Assembly: GCA_040756655.1 (NCBI GenBank)
Contig: JBFLYN010000016.1
Coordinates: 1 to 61,649, forward strand
DNA: 61,649 nt
Origin: JBFLYN01 sp040756655
Lineage (GTDB): Bacteria > Bacillota > Sulfobacillia > UBA8153
Reading direction: 5' to 3'
The notes under the pieces are model-generated. The model saw nothing but the letters and a program-made list of their open reading frames with translations. It searched no databases and had not been told where the DNA came from. Numbering within the stretch: the stretch's first letter is position 1; every line of letters starts with the position of its first letter. Shown one piece after another: positions 31,731-38,800 of this stretch. The position numbers were made by a program, and so were the translations under genes.

Positions 31731-32362
31731 GAACGCCCAGCCTCCTTGGCGGGGGCGGCCGATCGGGGCAGCAGGAAGCGCTCGCCGATGCCGATGATGT
31801 TGCTGGTGACCCAGTACAGGGCCAAGGCGGCCGGAAAGCGCATGGACATCCACCAGATCAAGACCGGGAACATGTACAGCATGACGTTCTGGCTTTTGTC
31901 TCCCGCACCGGCCGGGGAGCTGAGCTTGATCTGGAAGAAGGTGGTCACGGCGGCCAAGAGCGGCAAGACGATCTTTTCGGGCTGCCCCAGCACCAGTCCC
32001 AGGAACCGCGCGTCCTGCAGCGGCTCAAAACCTTGAAGGGCCTGGAAAAAGGCTATGAGGAAAGGAAACTGTACGAGAACCAGCAAGCAGCTGGATAGCG
32101 GGTTGACCCCGTGCTTCTTCCAAAGCGCCATTTGCTCCTGGTTGAGGCGTTCCGGGTCACCCTTGTACTTCTTCTGGATGGCCTGGATCTCGGGGTTTAG
32201 GGCCTGCATCTTGTAGGTGGACCGGGTCTGCGCCAGCGTAAAGGGCAGGAGTGCCAACCGGATGACCAGGGTAAGCAGGATGATGGCCAGTCCGTAGTTT
32301 CCGGTCAGGCTAAAGAGCCTGGCGATGCCGTCTTGCATGATTCCGGATAGAAATCCCAACAC
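31727..32362 (-). CDS. yidC: Membrane protein insertase YidC/Oxa1 (SpoIIIJ type)
   Basis: Membrane insertase of 211 residues with five hydrophobic segments. It starts MLGFLSGIMQDGIARLF, then GNYGLAIILLTLVIRLALLPFTLAQTRS, where the conserved Arg in the groove (VIR) is seen. The cytoplasmic hairpin holds YKGDPERLNQEQMALWKKHGVNPLSSCL. There is no lipobox or cleavable signal, unlike B. subtilis SpoIIIJ; the N-terminus probably exits as TM1. Clean operon with yidD and jag. Confidence 0.93.
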   Translation of the reverse strand: MLGFLSGIMQDGIARLFSLTGNYGLAIILLTLVIRLALLPFTLAQTRSTYKMQALNPEIQAIQKKYKGDPERLNQEQMALWKKHGVNPLSSCLLVLVQFPFLIAFFQALQGFEPLQDARFLGLVLGQPEKIVLPLLAAVTTFFQIKLSSPAGAGDKSQNVMLYMFPVLIWWMSMRFPAALALYWVTSNIIGIGERFLLPRSAAPAKEAGRS

Positions 32363-32391
32363 AGCCCCTCCTTATTAACCCGGTGTCTCTT

Positions 32392-32601
32392 TCACGGTAC
32401 CGGGTCATAACCTCCGGAGCTGAATGGGTGGCAGCGGAAAAGCCGTTTTGCGGCCAATATGCTCCCATGCCACGCTCCGTGCCGTTCGATAGCTTCTTTA
32501 GCATAACTGGAACAACTGGGGAGGAACCGACATGACGGGCGCAGCAACGGGGAGACAGTCACTTGGTAGAGACTGATGGCAGTCATCAGGATATACTTCA
32601 C
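32392..32601 (-). CDS. yidD: Membrane protein insertion efficiency factor YidD
   Basis: Small protein of 69 residues (ISLYQVTVSPLL, CRFLPSCSSYAKEAIERHGAW, KRLFRCHPFSSGGYDPVP), matching YidD/DUF37 in length and all motifs, including the three conserved Cys. The GTG start overlaps the rnpA stop as GTGA. Confidence 0.95.
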   Translation of the reverse strand: MKYILMTAISLYQVTVSPLLRPSCRFLPSCSSYAKEAIERHGAWHGSILAAKRLFRCHPFSSGGYDPVP

Positions 32602-32933
32602 CGGACCACCCCGCTTCGCCTGAGCAACTCGGTGACGCCCTCCTCCAATTCTAGAAATGTAGCGCTCCCGGCTTGTACCCGGGCTACAAAGAGCAGTTTC
32701 AGCCCGGGTTGCACTTGCTCCTGGTATCGGCGGTACGCTTCCCGGAGCCGTCGCTTTACCAGGTTACGCTTGACCGCCTTGCCCACCCGCCTGGATACGG
32801 CAAAGGCCACCTGGGACGGTCCATCTGAAGAGGGTAGCACGTAAAGGGCCGCAACCCGGTTTTTCCACGCGCGGCCCTGTGTGTACACCTTCCTCACTTC
32901 CGACCTTTGGCGCAGGCGGTGTTCCTGTCTCAC
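32598..32933 (-). CDS. rnpA: Ribonuclease P protein component
   Basis: Protein subunit of RNase P, 111 residues. It contains the RNR-type motif VGKAVKRNLVKRRLREAYRR (about 54-73) and VAFAVSRRVGK, both standard. The GTG start at 32933 follows rpmH by 23 nt; an ATAGGGT sequence lies just upstream. yidD overlaps its stop. Confidence 0.95.
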   Translation of the reverse strand: MRQEHRLRQRSEVRKVYTQGRAWKNRVAALYVLPSSDGPSQVAFAVSRRVGKAVKRNLVKRRLREAYRRYQEQVQPGLKLLFVARVQAGSATFLELEEGVTELLRRSGVVR

Positions 32934-32956
32934 ACCCTATCGACGTCCTGTTCCCG

Positions 32957-33091
32957 TCACGCTGAAAGGCGCTTTCTCAGCTTCAGCCGGCGTCGCCTCA
33001 GAACACTGCGGCCACCTTGGGTCCCCATGCGGGCCAGAAAGCCGTGCGTCCGCTTGCGTCTCCGGATCTTCGGTTGGTATGTCCGTTTCAA
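32957..33091 (-). CDS. rpmH: 50S ribosomal protein bL34
   Basis: Very basic protein of 44 residues, starting at a TTG codon (KRTYQPKIRRRKRTHGFLAR, then RRRRLKLRKRLSA). GGGAGGTG lies 8 nt before the TTG, so the unusual start is well supported. It is the first gene of the operon leading away from oriC, driven by the promoter at 33139-33168. Confidence 0.97.
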   Translation of the reverse strand: MKRTYQPKIRRRKRTHGFLARMGTQGGRSVLRRRRLKLRKRLSA

Positions 33092-33138
33092 GGCTTAACA
33101 CCTCCCAGCGTGTCCGCGGGTCTTCTGAACCAATTGAA

Positions 33139-33168
33139 ATTATATCCCACGGCCAAAAGCAGTGTCAA
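33139..33168 (-). promoter_or_regulatory. Sigma-A promoter of the rpmH operon
   Basis: On the minus strand a perfect TTGACA (33163-33168), an 18-nt spacer and a perfect TATAAT (33139-33144) lie 48 nt before the rpmH TTG. Confidence 0.88.
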
Positions 33169-33277
33169 GGAAGGTTTCCCCGCCGCACCGAACATACTTG
33201 TGCGTTGCCAAGGGCACCAGCTTTTGCTATCATGGTGCTTGGATAGATTCGCCGGGTCCTCCGGCGTTTCTTGCCCT

Positions 33278-33310
33278 TTATCCACAGGTTGTTGATAACT
33301 CTGTGCATAA
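33278..33310. promoter_or_regulatory. DnaA boxes upstream of dnaA (first part of a bipartite origin)
   Basis: A perfect DnaA box TTATCCACA at 33278-33286 and TGTGCATAA (reverse of TTATGCACA, one change) at 33302-33310 lie in the 384-nt rpmH-dnaA gap. They may autoregulate dnaA and form the incA/B-like half of oriC. No other gene is seen in this gap apart from the rpmH promoter. Confidence 0.8.
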
Positions 33311-33475
33311 CGTGTGGGTACTTTATAACCGGATCACACAGTGGAAACCCTAGCAACTACACAGATTGGACACCTTCTAGAAAGTAGCAGTAAACTACAA
33401 GCACCAGATATACCAATGCATTCATGAATAACCCCTGGTACCATTGGGATTGCACAAGGGGGGGAGCTACGGTTT

Positions 33476-34822
33476 ATGCAGTCAGACCTGGGCCAACTGT
33501 GGAACCGGACTCTTGAAGCGATGAAGAATGAAATAATGAAGCCCAGTTTCGAGGCATGGCTCAAGAACACAGAAGCCCTGGCGCTGGATGGCAATGTCCT
33601 GGTGGTGGCAGTTCCCAATCAGTTCACCAAAGACTGGGTCGAGTCCCGCTACACGCCTATGCTGCGTAGGACTTTGAGAGTTATAACCGGCCGCGAACTG
33701 CAGGTAAGCTTCAGGGTTTCGGAGCAATCTGGCTCAACCCTTCCCCTGCCCCTGGCCACGGCATCTGCCACTGGAGCCACTATGAGCAATGGCAACAATG
33801 GAAAAGGACTCAACCCTCGCTATACCTTTGACACCTTCGTAGTAGGGCCTGGAAATAGGTTCGCCCACGCCGCCTGCCTTGCCGTTTCCGAAGCTCCAGC
33901 GCGTGCTTACAACCCGCTCTTCATATACGGAGGCGTAGGCTTGGGCAAGACCCACCTGATGCACGCCATCGGCCATTTTCTTTTCCAGCATACTTCCAGG
34001 TTGAAGATCCTTTACGTTTCATCGGAAACCTTTACCAATGAACTTATCATGGCCATCCGGGACGGTCGCACCGTGGATTTTCGCAACCGTTACCGCAATG
34101 TGGACGTGCTCCTCCTGGATGATGTCCAGTTCGTGGCTGGCAAAGAGAGCACCCAAGAAGAGTTCTTTCACACTTTTGACGCTCTTCATCAGGCTGCGAA
34201 GCAGATCGTCATCTCAAGTGACCGCCCTCCAAAGGAAATAGCCACTCTTGAAGAGCGGCTGCGCACCCGCTTTGAATGGGGTCTTATCGCCGACATCCAA
34301 CCTGCCGACTTGGAAACCAGAATTGCTATCCTGCGGAAGAAGGCATTTTCCCAGCAGCTCCCCATTCCCGAGGAGGTCATCGTCCACATTGCCACCAGCG
34401 TAGAAACAAACATCCGCGAACTAGAAGGTGCGCTCATACGAGTCTTAGCCTATTCCTCGCTTACCAGCCGCCGCATCGACTTTGACCTGGCCGTCGAAGC
34501 TCTGCGGGATATTGTCCCTGATAATCGTCACAAGATTATCTCCATCGAGCTCATTCAACAGCACGTGGCTTCTTACTACCAGTTGACCGTGAGCGATCTC
34601 AAAGAGAAGAAGCGCACCCGATCGGTAGCGTACCCCCGTCACGTGGCCATGTACCTATGCCGGGAACTCACTGACTTCTCCCTTCCACGGATCGGCGAGG
34701 AATTTGGAGGTCGCGACCATACTACCGTCATTCACGCCTGTGAACGCATCCGTGAGGACCTCAAAACCTCGCCCGGGCTACAAGGAACCATCCGTTCTCT
34801 CGTCGAAACCATCAAGGGATAA
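33476..34822 (+). CDS. dnaA: Chromosomal replication initiator DnaA
   Basis: AAA+ initiator of 448 residues. Domain I starts DLGQLWNRTLEAMKNEIMKPSFEAWL. Domain III has Walker A GGVGLGKTHLMHAIG (about residue 150), Walker B VLLLDDVQFVAGK and the box VII arginine region IRELEGALIRVLAYS. Domain IV has the HTH and signature SLPRIGEEFGGRDHTTVIHACE. The ATG at 33476 follows a GGGGGGAGC ribosome site. DnaA boxes lie on both sides. Confidence 0.98.
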   Translation: MQSDLGQLWNRTLEAMKNEIMKPSFEAWLKNTEALALDGNVLVVAVPNQFTKDWVESRYTPMLRRTLRVITGRELQVSFRVSEQSGSTLPLPLATASATGATMSNGNNGKGLNPRYTFDTFVVGPGNRFAHAACLAVSEAPARAYNPLFIYGGVGLGKTHLMHAIGHFLFQHTSRLKILYVSSETFTNELIMAIRDGRTVDFRNRYRNVDVLLLDDVQFVAGKESTQEEFFHTFDALHQAAKQIVISSDRPPKEIATLEERLRTRFEWGLIADIQPADLETRIAILRKKAFSQQLPIPEEVIVHIATSVETNIRELEGALIRVLAYSSLTSRRIDFDLAVEALRDIVPDNRHKIISIELIQQHVASYYQLTVSDLKEKKRTRSVAYPRHVAMYLCRELTDFSLPRIGEEFGGRDHTTVIHACERIREDLKTSPGLQGTIRSLVETIKG

Positions 34823-35062
34823 CCTGTAGAAAACCCTGTGGACAACTGGTGGACAGCTGGTGGCAGCTAAACCAGCTGTGGACAAGTCTCCAAAGTCCGG
34901 TTTAATATCCACAACTTATCCTATGTCCAAACCAGGCCGATTGCAGGAGTTCGACAGCAATTCACATTGTTCACAGGTTCTTCTACTATTACTGACAATC
35001 TTCAATCACCTAGCCCGAAGATCAATCTCTGTGAACAATTCTAGATAGATAGGGGAGGGTAT
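34823..35062. other. oriC: Chromosomal replication origin oriC
   Basis: The dnaA-dnaN gap of 240 nt has DnaA boxes at 34837-34845 and 34877-34885 (both TGTGGACAA, one change from consensus), 34905-34913 (ATATCCACA), and weaker ones at 34967-34975 (TTGTTCACA) and 35030-35038 (TGTGAACAA). The last two are inverted relative to each other and flank an AT-richer stretch near 34979-35010 (TTCTTCTACTATTACTGAC) that could be the unwinding element. Genes diverge from here on both sides. Confidence 0.9.
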
Positions 35063-36190
35063 GTGTTGGAGCTCACCATAGCCCAGGAAGCATTGCTGTC
35101 AGCATTACAGGTGGTGTCCCGCGCCGTGGCAACCAAATCTACCATGCCAGTACTGACCGGCGTCTTTCTTCGGGCAAGCGCGCCCGACCGTCTTTACCTG
35201 GCCGCCACCGACATGGACTCCGGCATCGCCCTGACCACCACGGCCCAAGTACATACTGAGGGAGCCGTGGTATTGCCCGCCAGGATCATGGGAGAGGCAG
35301 TGCGGAGAGTTCCCGCAGGCAACCTGAACTTGTCCACGGACCCTGCAAATTTCGTTACCACCATGACCTGGGGAGCCAGGTCATCCTTTGCTATTCACGG
35401 CATAGAGCCCGAGCAATTCCCCACGCTTCCCGAGCCTCGAGAGGAATGGGGGATCCGGGTCAAGAGCGAGGACTTGCGCACCATGATCCGCCAGACTAGT
35501 TTTGCCGCCAGTCAGAATGAGAGCAGACCCATCCTATCCGGACTGCTCTTGGAGTTCAAGGACGGAGAACTCTGGATGGTGGCGGTGGACTATTCCCGCA
35601 TGGCTCTTCGTAGCCTTGCACTGGGCGGGCAGGAAAAGCCAGGTCAGCACCGGGCGGTTGTTCCCGCGCGGATTCTCTCCGAGGTGGCACGGCTACTGGG
35701 AGGAGATGGTGAGACCGTCCAGGTGGCGTTTTCCGGCAGCCATGCCTTCTTCACCATCGGCGGGATGACGGTCATGTCTAGGCTCCTGGACGGGCAGTTT
35801 CCTGCCTATGAGCAGTTCATACCCGAAAACTTCATTGCCACTGCGGTGATAGAAACCGGGAAATTCCTCGAAACTTGTGAAAGAGCTGCTCTACTTTCCA
35901 CAGATGAGGACAGGACCATGAAAATGCAACTGGAAGCAGAGCGCATACTGGTCACGGCCGCCACACCCGATGTGGGCATGTTTGAAGAGGAAGTAGTTGT
36001 GCAAGTCACCGGCGACCCGCTCGAAGTGGCATTCAACGTAAAGTTCCTCCAGGACATACTCAGGAATGTATCAAGTGAGCGGGTGGTATTCCAGGCTACC
36101 GGCACGGAATCGGCCGCGGCTATAACCATGGAAAACAGGGAAGACTTCGTCTGTGTGCTCATGCCCATAAGGATCCGGGGAGGCGCTTGA
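35063..36190 (+). CDS. dnaN: DNA polymerase III sliding clamp (beta)
   Basis: Ring clamp of 375 residues that tethers the polymerase. Three domains: the first with LTIAQEALLSALQVVSRAVATKSTMPVLTGV, the second with ESRPILSGLLLEFKDG, the third ending CVLMPIRIRG, the family's C-terminal signature. The GTG at 35063 (a TTG follows at 35066) has GGGGAGGGT upstream. yaaA overlaps its stop codon. Confidence 0.97.
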   Translation: MLELTIAQEALLSALQVVSRAVATKSTMPVLTGVFLRASAPDRLYLAATDMDSGIALTTTAQVHTEGAVVLPARIMGEAVRRVPAGNLNLSTDPANFVTTMTWGARSSFAIHGIEPEQFPTLPEPREEWGIRVKSEDLRTMIRQTSFAASQNESRPILSGLLLEFKDGELWMVAVDYSRMALRSLALGGQEKPGQHRAVVPARILSEVARLLGGDGETVQVAFSGSHAFFTIGGMTVMSRLLDGQFPAYEQFIPENFIATAVIETGKFLETCERAALLSTDEDRTMKMQLEAERILVTAATPDVGMFEEEVVVQVTGDPLEVAFNVKFLQDILRNVSSERVVFQATGTESAAAITMENREDFVCVLMPIRIRGGA

Positions 36191-36408
36191 TGGCCGTGGA
36201 TATACCCATACGGAGTGCTGCCATCAAGCTGGATAGCTTTCTCAAGTGGGCGGGAATCGCTCCGACTGGGGGACAAGCCAAACTCCTGATCATCCACGGG
36301 GAAGTCCGGGTCAACGGTGTAATGGACAACAGCCGCTCGCGCCAGCTCAGAGAAGGGGATATTGTGGAAGTCCAAGGACAGGCCTACCGGGTGACCAGGG
36401 CAGAGTGA
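36190..36408 (+). CDS. yaaA: S4-domain RNA-binding protein YaaA
   Basis: Small S4-fold protein of 72 residues: IKLDSFLKWAGIAPTGGQAKLLI, GEVRVNGVMDNSRSRQLREGDIVEV. Matches YaaA, always between dnaN and recF in Firmicutes. The ATG at 36190 overlaps the dnaN TGA stop by one base (TGATG). In B. subtilis it is linked to 50S maturation. Confidence 0.93.
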   Translation: MAVDIPIRSAAIKLDSFLKWAGIAPTGGQAKLLIIHGEVRVNGVMDNSRSRQLREGDIVEVQGQAYRVTRAE

Positions 36409-36411
36409 GAG

Positions 36412-37518
36412 GTGGGCCCTTTGTACATCAAGGAGCTGGTGCTGGAGGACTTCCGCAATTACCTTTACCAGGAGCTAGTTCTTTCCCGAGCTGTGACCGT
36501 CCTAACCGGGGGGAACGCTCAGGGGAAGACCAACGTGTTGGAAGCACTCTATCTCCTGGCTACCGGAAGGTCACACCGTACAGCCGACGACAGCGACTTG
36601 GTGCGCACCGGGCAAGAAGGATTCCGGGTCAGAACGGTAGTCGAGGAAAGAAGGTTAGAGCGCAATATCGAGGCGGCCTTCAGCCACCAGCAAGGGAGGC
36701 GCCTTTCTGTTGGCGGCAAGCAGTACCGGAAGCTCGGCGGCATCCAGTCAGGGCTGAACGTGGTGCTGTTTGCCCCAGAGGACCTCGACCTGATCAAAGG
36801 TCCCCCGGCCAACCGTCGCCGCTTCCTGGACGATGAGATCTTCCAGGCATCCTCGATATACCGTAAGGTCCTTGGTGACTACAACCGCTGCCTCTCTCAC
36901 AGAAACCGGTTGTTGAAAGAAGCAGCTGGTCGCCAATTGGCCCAGAGTCTTCTGGACCCCTGGAACCAGCGGCTTGCAGAGGCAGGCGTGGCCGTAACTC
37001 GTATGCGCGGACAGGTGATCCGGGCCCTTGCTCCCGTCGCAGGCCGCGTGCAGGAACGACTGGCAGCGGGAGCAGAAACCTTGCAGCTGACTTACTGTCC
37101 ATCGGGTGCTCCTGACCCGGGTGATTTCCTGCGCGCTCTCGAAGAGAAGGCGCCTGACGAATTCGCCCGCGGGGTCACCCTTGTGGGGCCTCACCGGGAC
37201 GAACTGTACATAGAATTGGACGGCAAGAACATCCGCACCCATGGCTCCCAAGGACAGCAACGTTGCGCGGTGCTGGCGCTGAAGACTGCAGTCATGGAAC
37301 ACCTGTCCTCTACCACCGGCAGTGCCCCGGTACTTCTTCTGGACGACATCCTATCCGAACTTGATGCCAGTCGCCAGCGGGAGCTCCTCTCCATGCTGGA
37401 TAGTGGCAGCCAGACCGTTATTACCTCCGCCGGAGAAGAGCCGGTGCAGAGGATCAGTAAAGAGAGTACTACGGTGGTTTACCGAATTATGGGGGGAAGC
37501 GCCAGGAGGGTGCACTGA
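36412..37518 (+). CDS. recF: DNA replication and repair protein RecF
   Basis: SMC-like ATPase of 368 residues that acts with RecO and RecR in loading RecA at gaps. Walker A is TGGNAQGKTNVLEALYLL (about residue 32), and the C-terminal Walker B is VLLLDDILSELDASRQRELL. The family's GPHRDEL and SQGQQRCAVLALK signature motifs are intact. The GTG start lies 3 nt after yaaA, with GAGAGG in front. Confidence 0.96.
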   Translation: MGPLYIKELVLEDFRNYLYQELVLSRAVTVLTGGNAQGKTNVLEALYLLATGRSHRTADDSDLVRTGQEGFRVRTVVEERRLERNIEAAFSHQQGRRLSVGGKQYRKLGGIQSGLNVVLFAPEDLDLIKGPPANRRRFLDDEIFQASSIYRKVLGDYNRCLSHRNRLLKEAAGRQLAQSLLDPWNQRLAEAGVAVTRMRGQVIRALAPVAGRVQERLAAGAETLQLTYCPSGAPDPGDFLRALEEKAPDEFARGVTLVGPHRDELYIELDGKNIRTHGSQGQQRCAVLALKTAVMEHLSSTTGSAPVLLLDDILSELDASRQRELLSMLDSGSQTVITSAGEEPVQRISKESTTVVYRIMGGSARRVH

Positions 37519-37520
37519 TC

Positions 37521-38387
37521 ATGCAAAGTCTGGGTGGTGTGCTCCGCCAGCTCTTGACCCGAATGGAAATGGACAAAAAGGCCAAGGTCTACCGGGTGAT
37601 CAGCATGTGGCCGTCAGTCGTGGGAAAAGAGCTGGCCAAAAGGTCGCGACCTTCGCGGGTGGCCGGGGGCGTGCTCTTTGTGGAGGTCGTGGCTCCAGTG
37701 TGGGGCCAGCAACTCTCCCTGCTCAAGAGCACCATCCTCGCGAGAATACGAGATGAAGTGGGGGACGGGGTCATCCGGGACATCCGTTTTGGAGCCGGGC
37801 GTGAGCCGGGTGACCAAGCTGAGGACGATCCAGTTGTTGCCGGGACCCGGCAGCCCAACCAGGACGAACGCGAGCACGCCGCCCAGCTTTCCAGTGGAGT
37901 AACGGACAAGGAGCTGGCAGGCGCCATGGAACGCGTGGTGGCCCAGCAGCTGGCACTCCAGCGGACCCGCGTCGAGCAAGGTTGGATGCCCTGTTCCAGT
38001 TGCCAAATCCCCGGTCCGCAGAAACCGGGTAGTGCATGCCCCCACTGCCTGGCCGTCCAGAGCCGCCGGCGCATGGAACAGCTGCGGTTGTTGCTTTCTC
38101 AAGTTCCCTGGTGTGCCCTGGATCGTGCCCAAAAGGAGATCCAGGGCCTGACGGCCAGCGAGTACCAGTTGGTCAAAGAGACCCTGGCATCCCAGTGGGA
38201 GAGCGCGTTCACTCGCTCTTTGGGCAAAGACCCGGGAGAGGCGTGCCGGAGTGCCCATATGCTGGCCATGTTGAAGTCAGGCAGGCGGCCGGGCGAGATG
38301 GATCAAGAGACTTTGGCCAGCTCCTTGGGCGAAAGGGCTGTCAGACAACTTGGGCAAAATAATGGGAAAATAAGTGTCCCCCGGTGA
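37521..38387 (+). CDS. DUF721 (DciA-like) protein with a C-terminal zinc ribbon
   Basis: Protein of 288 residues. The N-terminal 100 residues are DUF721 (VYRVISMWPSVVGKELAKRSRP, GGVLFVEVVAPVWGQQLSLLK, VIRDIRFGAG), the domain of DciA helicase operators. A linker of about 50 polar residues follows. Then a Cys-rich unit CSSCQIPGPQKPGSACPHC (about 153-171) could bind zinc. The last 100 residues are helical and unrecognised. The ATG follows recF by 2 nt. The recF-DUF721-gyrB order is shared with Actinobacteria and many Clostridia. The helicase-loading role is inference. Confidence 0.8.
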   Translation: MQSLGGVLRQLLTRMEMDKKAKVYRVISMWPSVVGKELAKRSRPSRVAGGVLFVEVVAPVWGQQLSLLKSTILARIRDEVGDGVIRDIRFGAGREPGDQAEDDPVVAGTRQPNQDEREHAAQLSSGVTDKELAGAMERVVAQQLALQRTRVEQGWMPCSSCQIPGPQKPGSACPHCLAVQSRRRMEQLRLLLSQVPWCALDRAQKEIQGLTASEYQLVKETLASQWESAFTRSLGKDPGEACRSAHMLAMLKSGRRPGEMDQETLASSLGERAVRQLGQNNGKISVPR

Positions 38388-38446
38388 GGGGCAGGTGACC
38401 CCACCCTGACGGGCGCGGGGGCGAACCGGAGAAGGAGGAGTGTAAG

Positions 38447-38701
38447 TTGTTCCTGCACATCGGCGCCGACGCCAGCGTGGCTACCCGGGACGTTATCGCC
38501 ATCATAGATGTGAAGAGCCTGGCTCGCTCTCCAGCTACCAGGGAGTTCCTCAGCCTTGCCGAGTCTGAGCGGCGAGTGTATCGCTCTGGAGAAGGCGGCT
38601 TCAAATCCATGGTGGTAACGTCCACTGCCGTATACCTCTCACCCATCACTCCGGCCACTCTCCGCAGAAGGCTAAGGGCCCGGGGCTTTATATACGAATG
38701 A
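38447..38701 (+). CDS. remB: RemB/YaaB-like extracellular-matrix regulator (DUF370)
   Basis: Small protein of 84 residues (FLHIGADASVATRDVIAIIDVKS, SLAESERRVYRSGEGGFKSMVVTSTAVYLSPITPATLRRRL). It matches YaaB/RemB, the DUF370 relative found before gyrB in Firmicutes. The TTG start has AAGGAGGAG 6 nt upstream. RemA/RemB proteins bind DNA and control matrix and other genes in B. subtilis. Confidence 0.9.
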   Translation: MFLHIGADASVATRDVIAIIDVKSLARSPATREFLSLAESERRVYRSGEGGFKSMVVTSTAVYLSPITPATLRRRLRARGFIYE

Positions 38702-38725
38702 ATGCCCAATGGTGATGGGCGAATG

Positions 38726-38756
38726 TTCGACATCGGCCCAGCAACAATGATATAAT
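38726..38756 (+). promoter_or_regulatory. Candidate promoter of gyrB
   Basis: A perfect TATAAT lies at 38751-38756, 45 nt before the gyrB start. The best -35 candidate is TTCGAC at 38726-38731, with a long 19-nt spacer. Confidence 0.45.
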
Positions 38757-38800
38757 TAGCTGGTGACATGGCCGGTTCTTTTTCAGATAGGAGGCTTTGC

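Noticed and set aside
34917..34925. TTATCCTAT as a DnaA box
   Set aside because: The last three bases do not fit the consensus; kept out of the box list.
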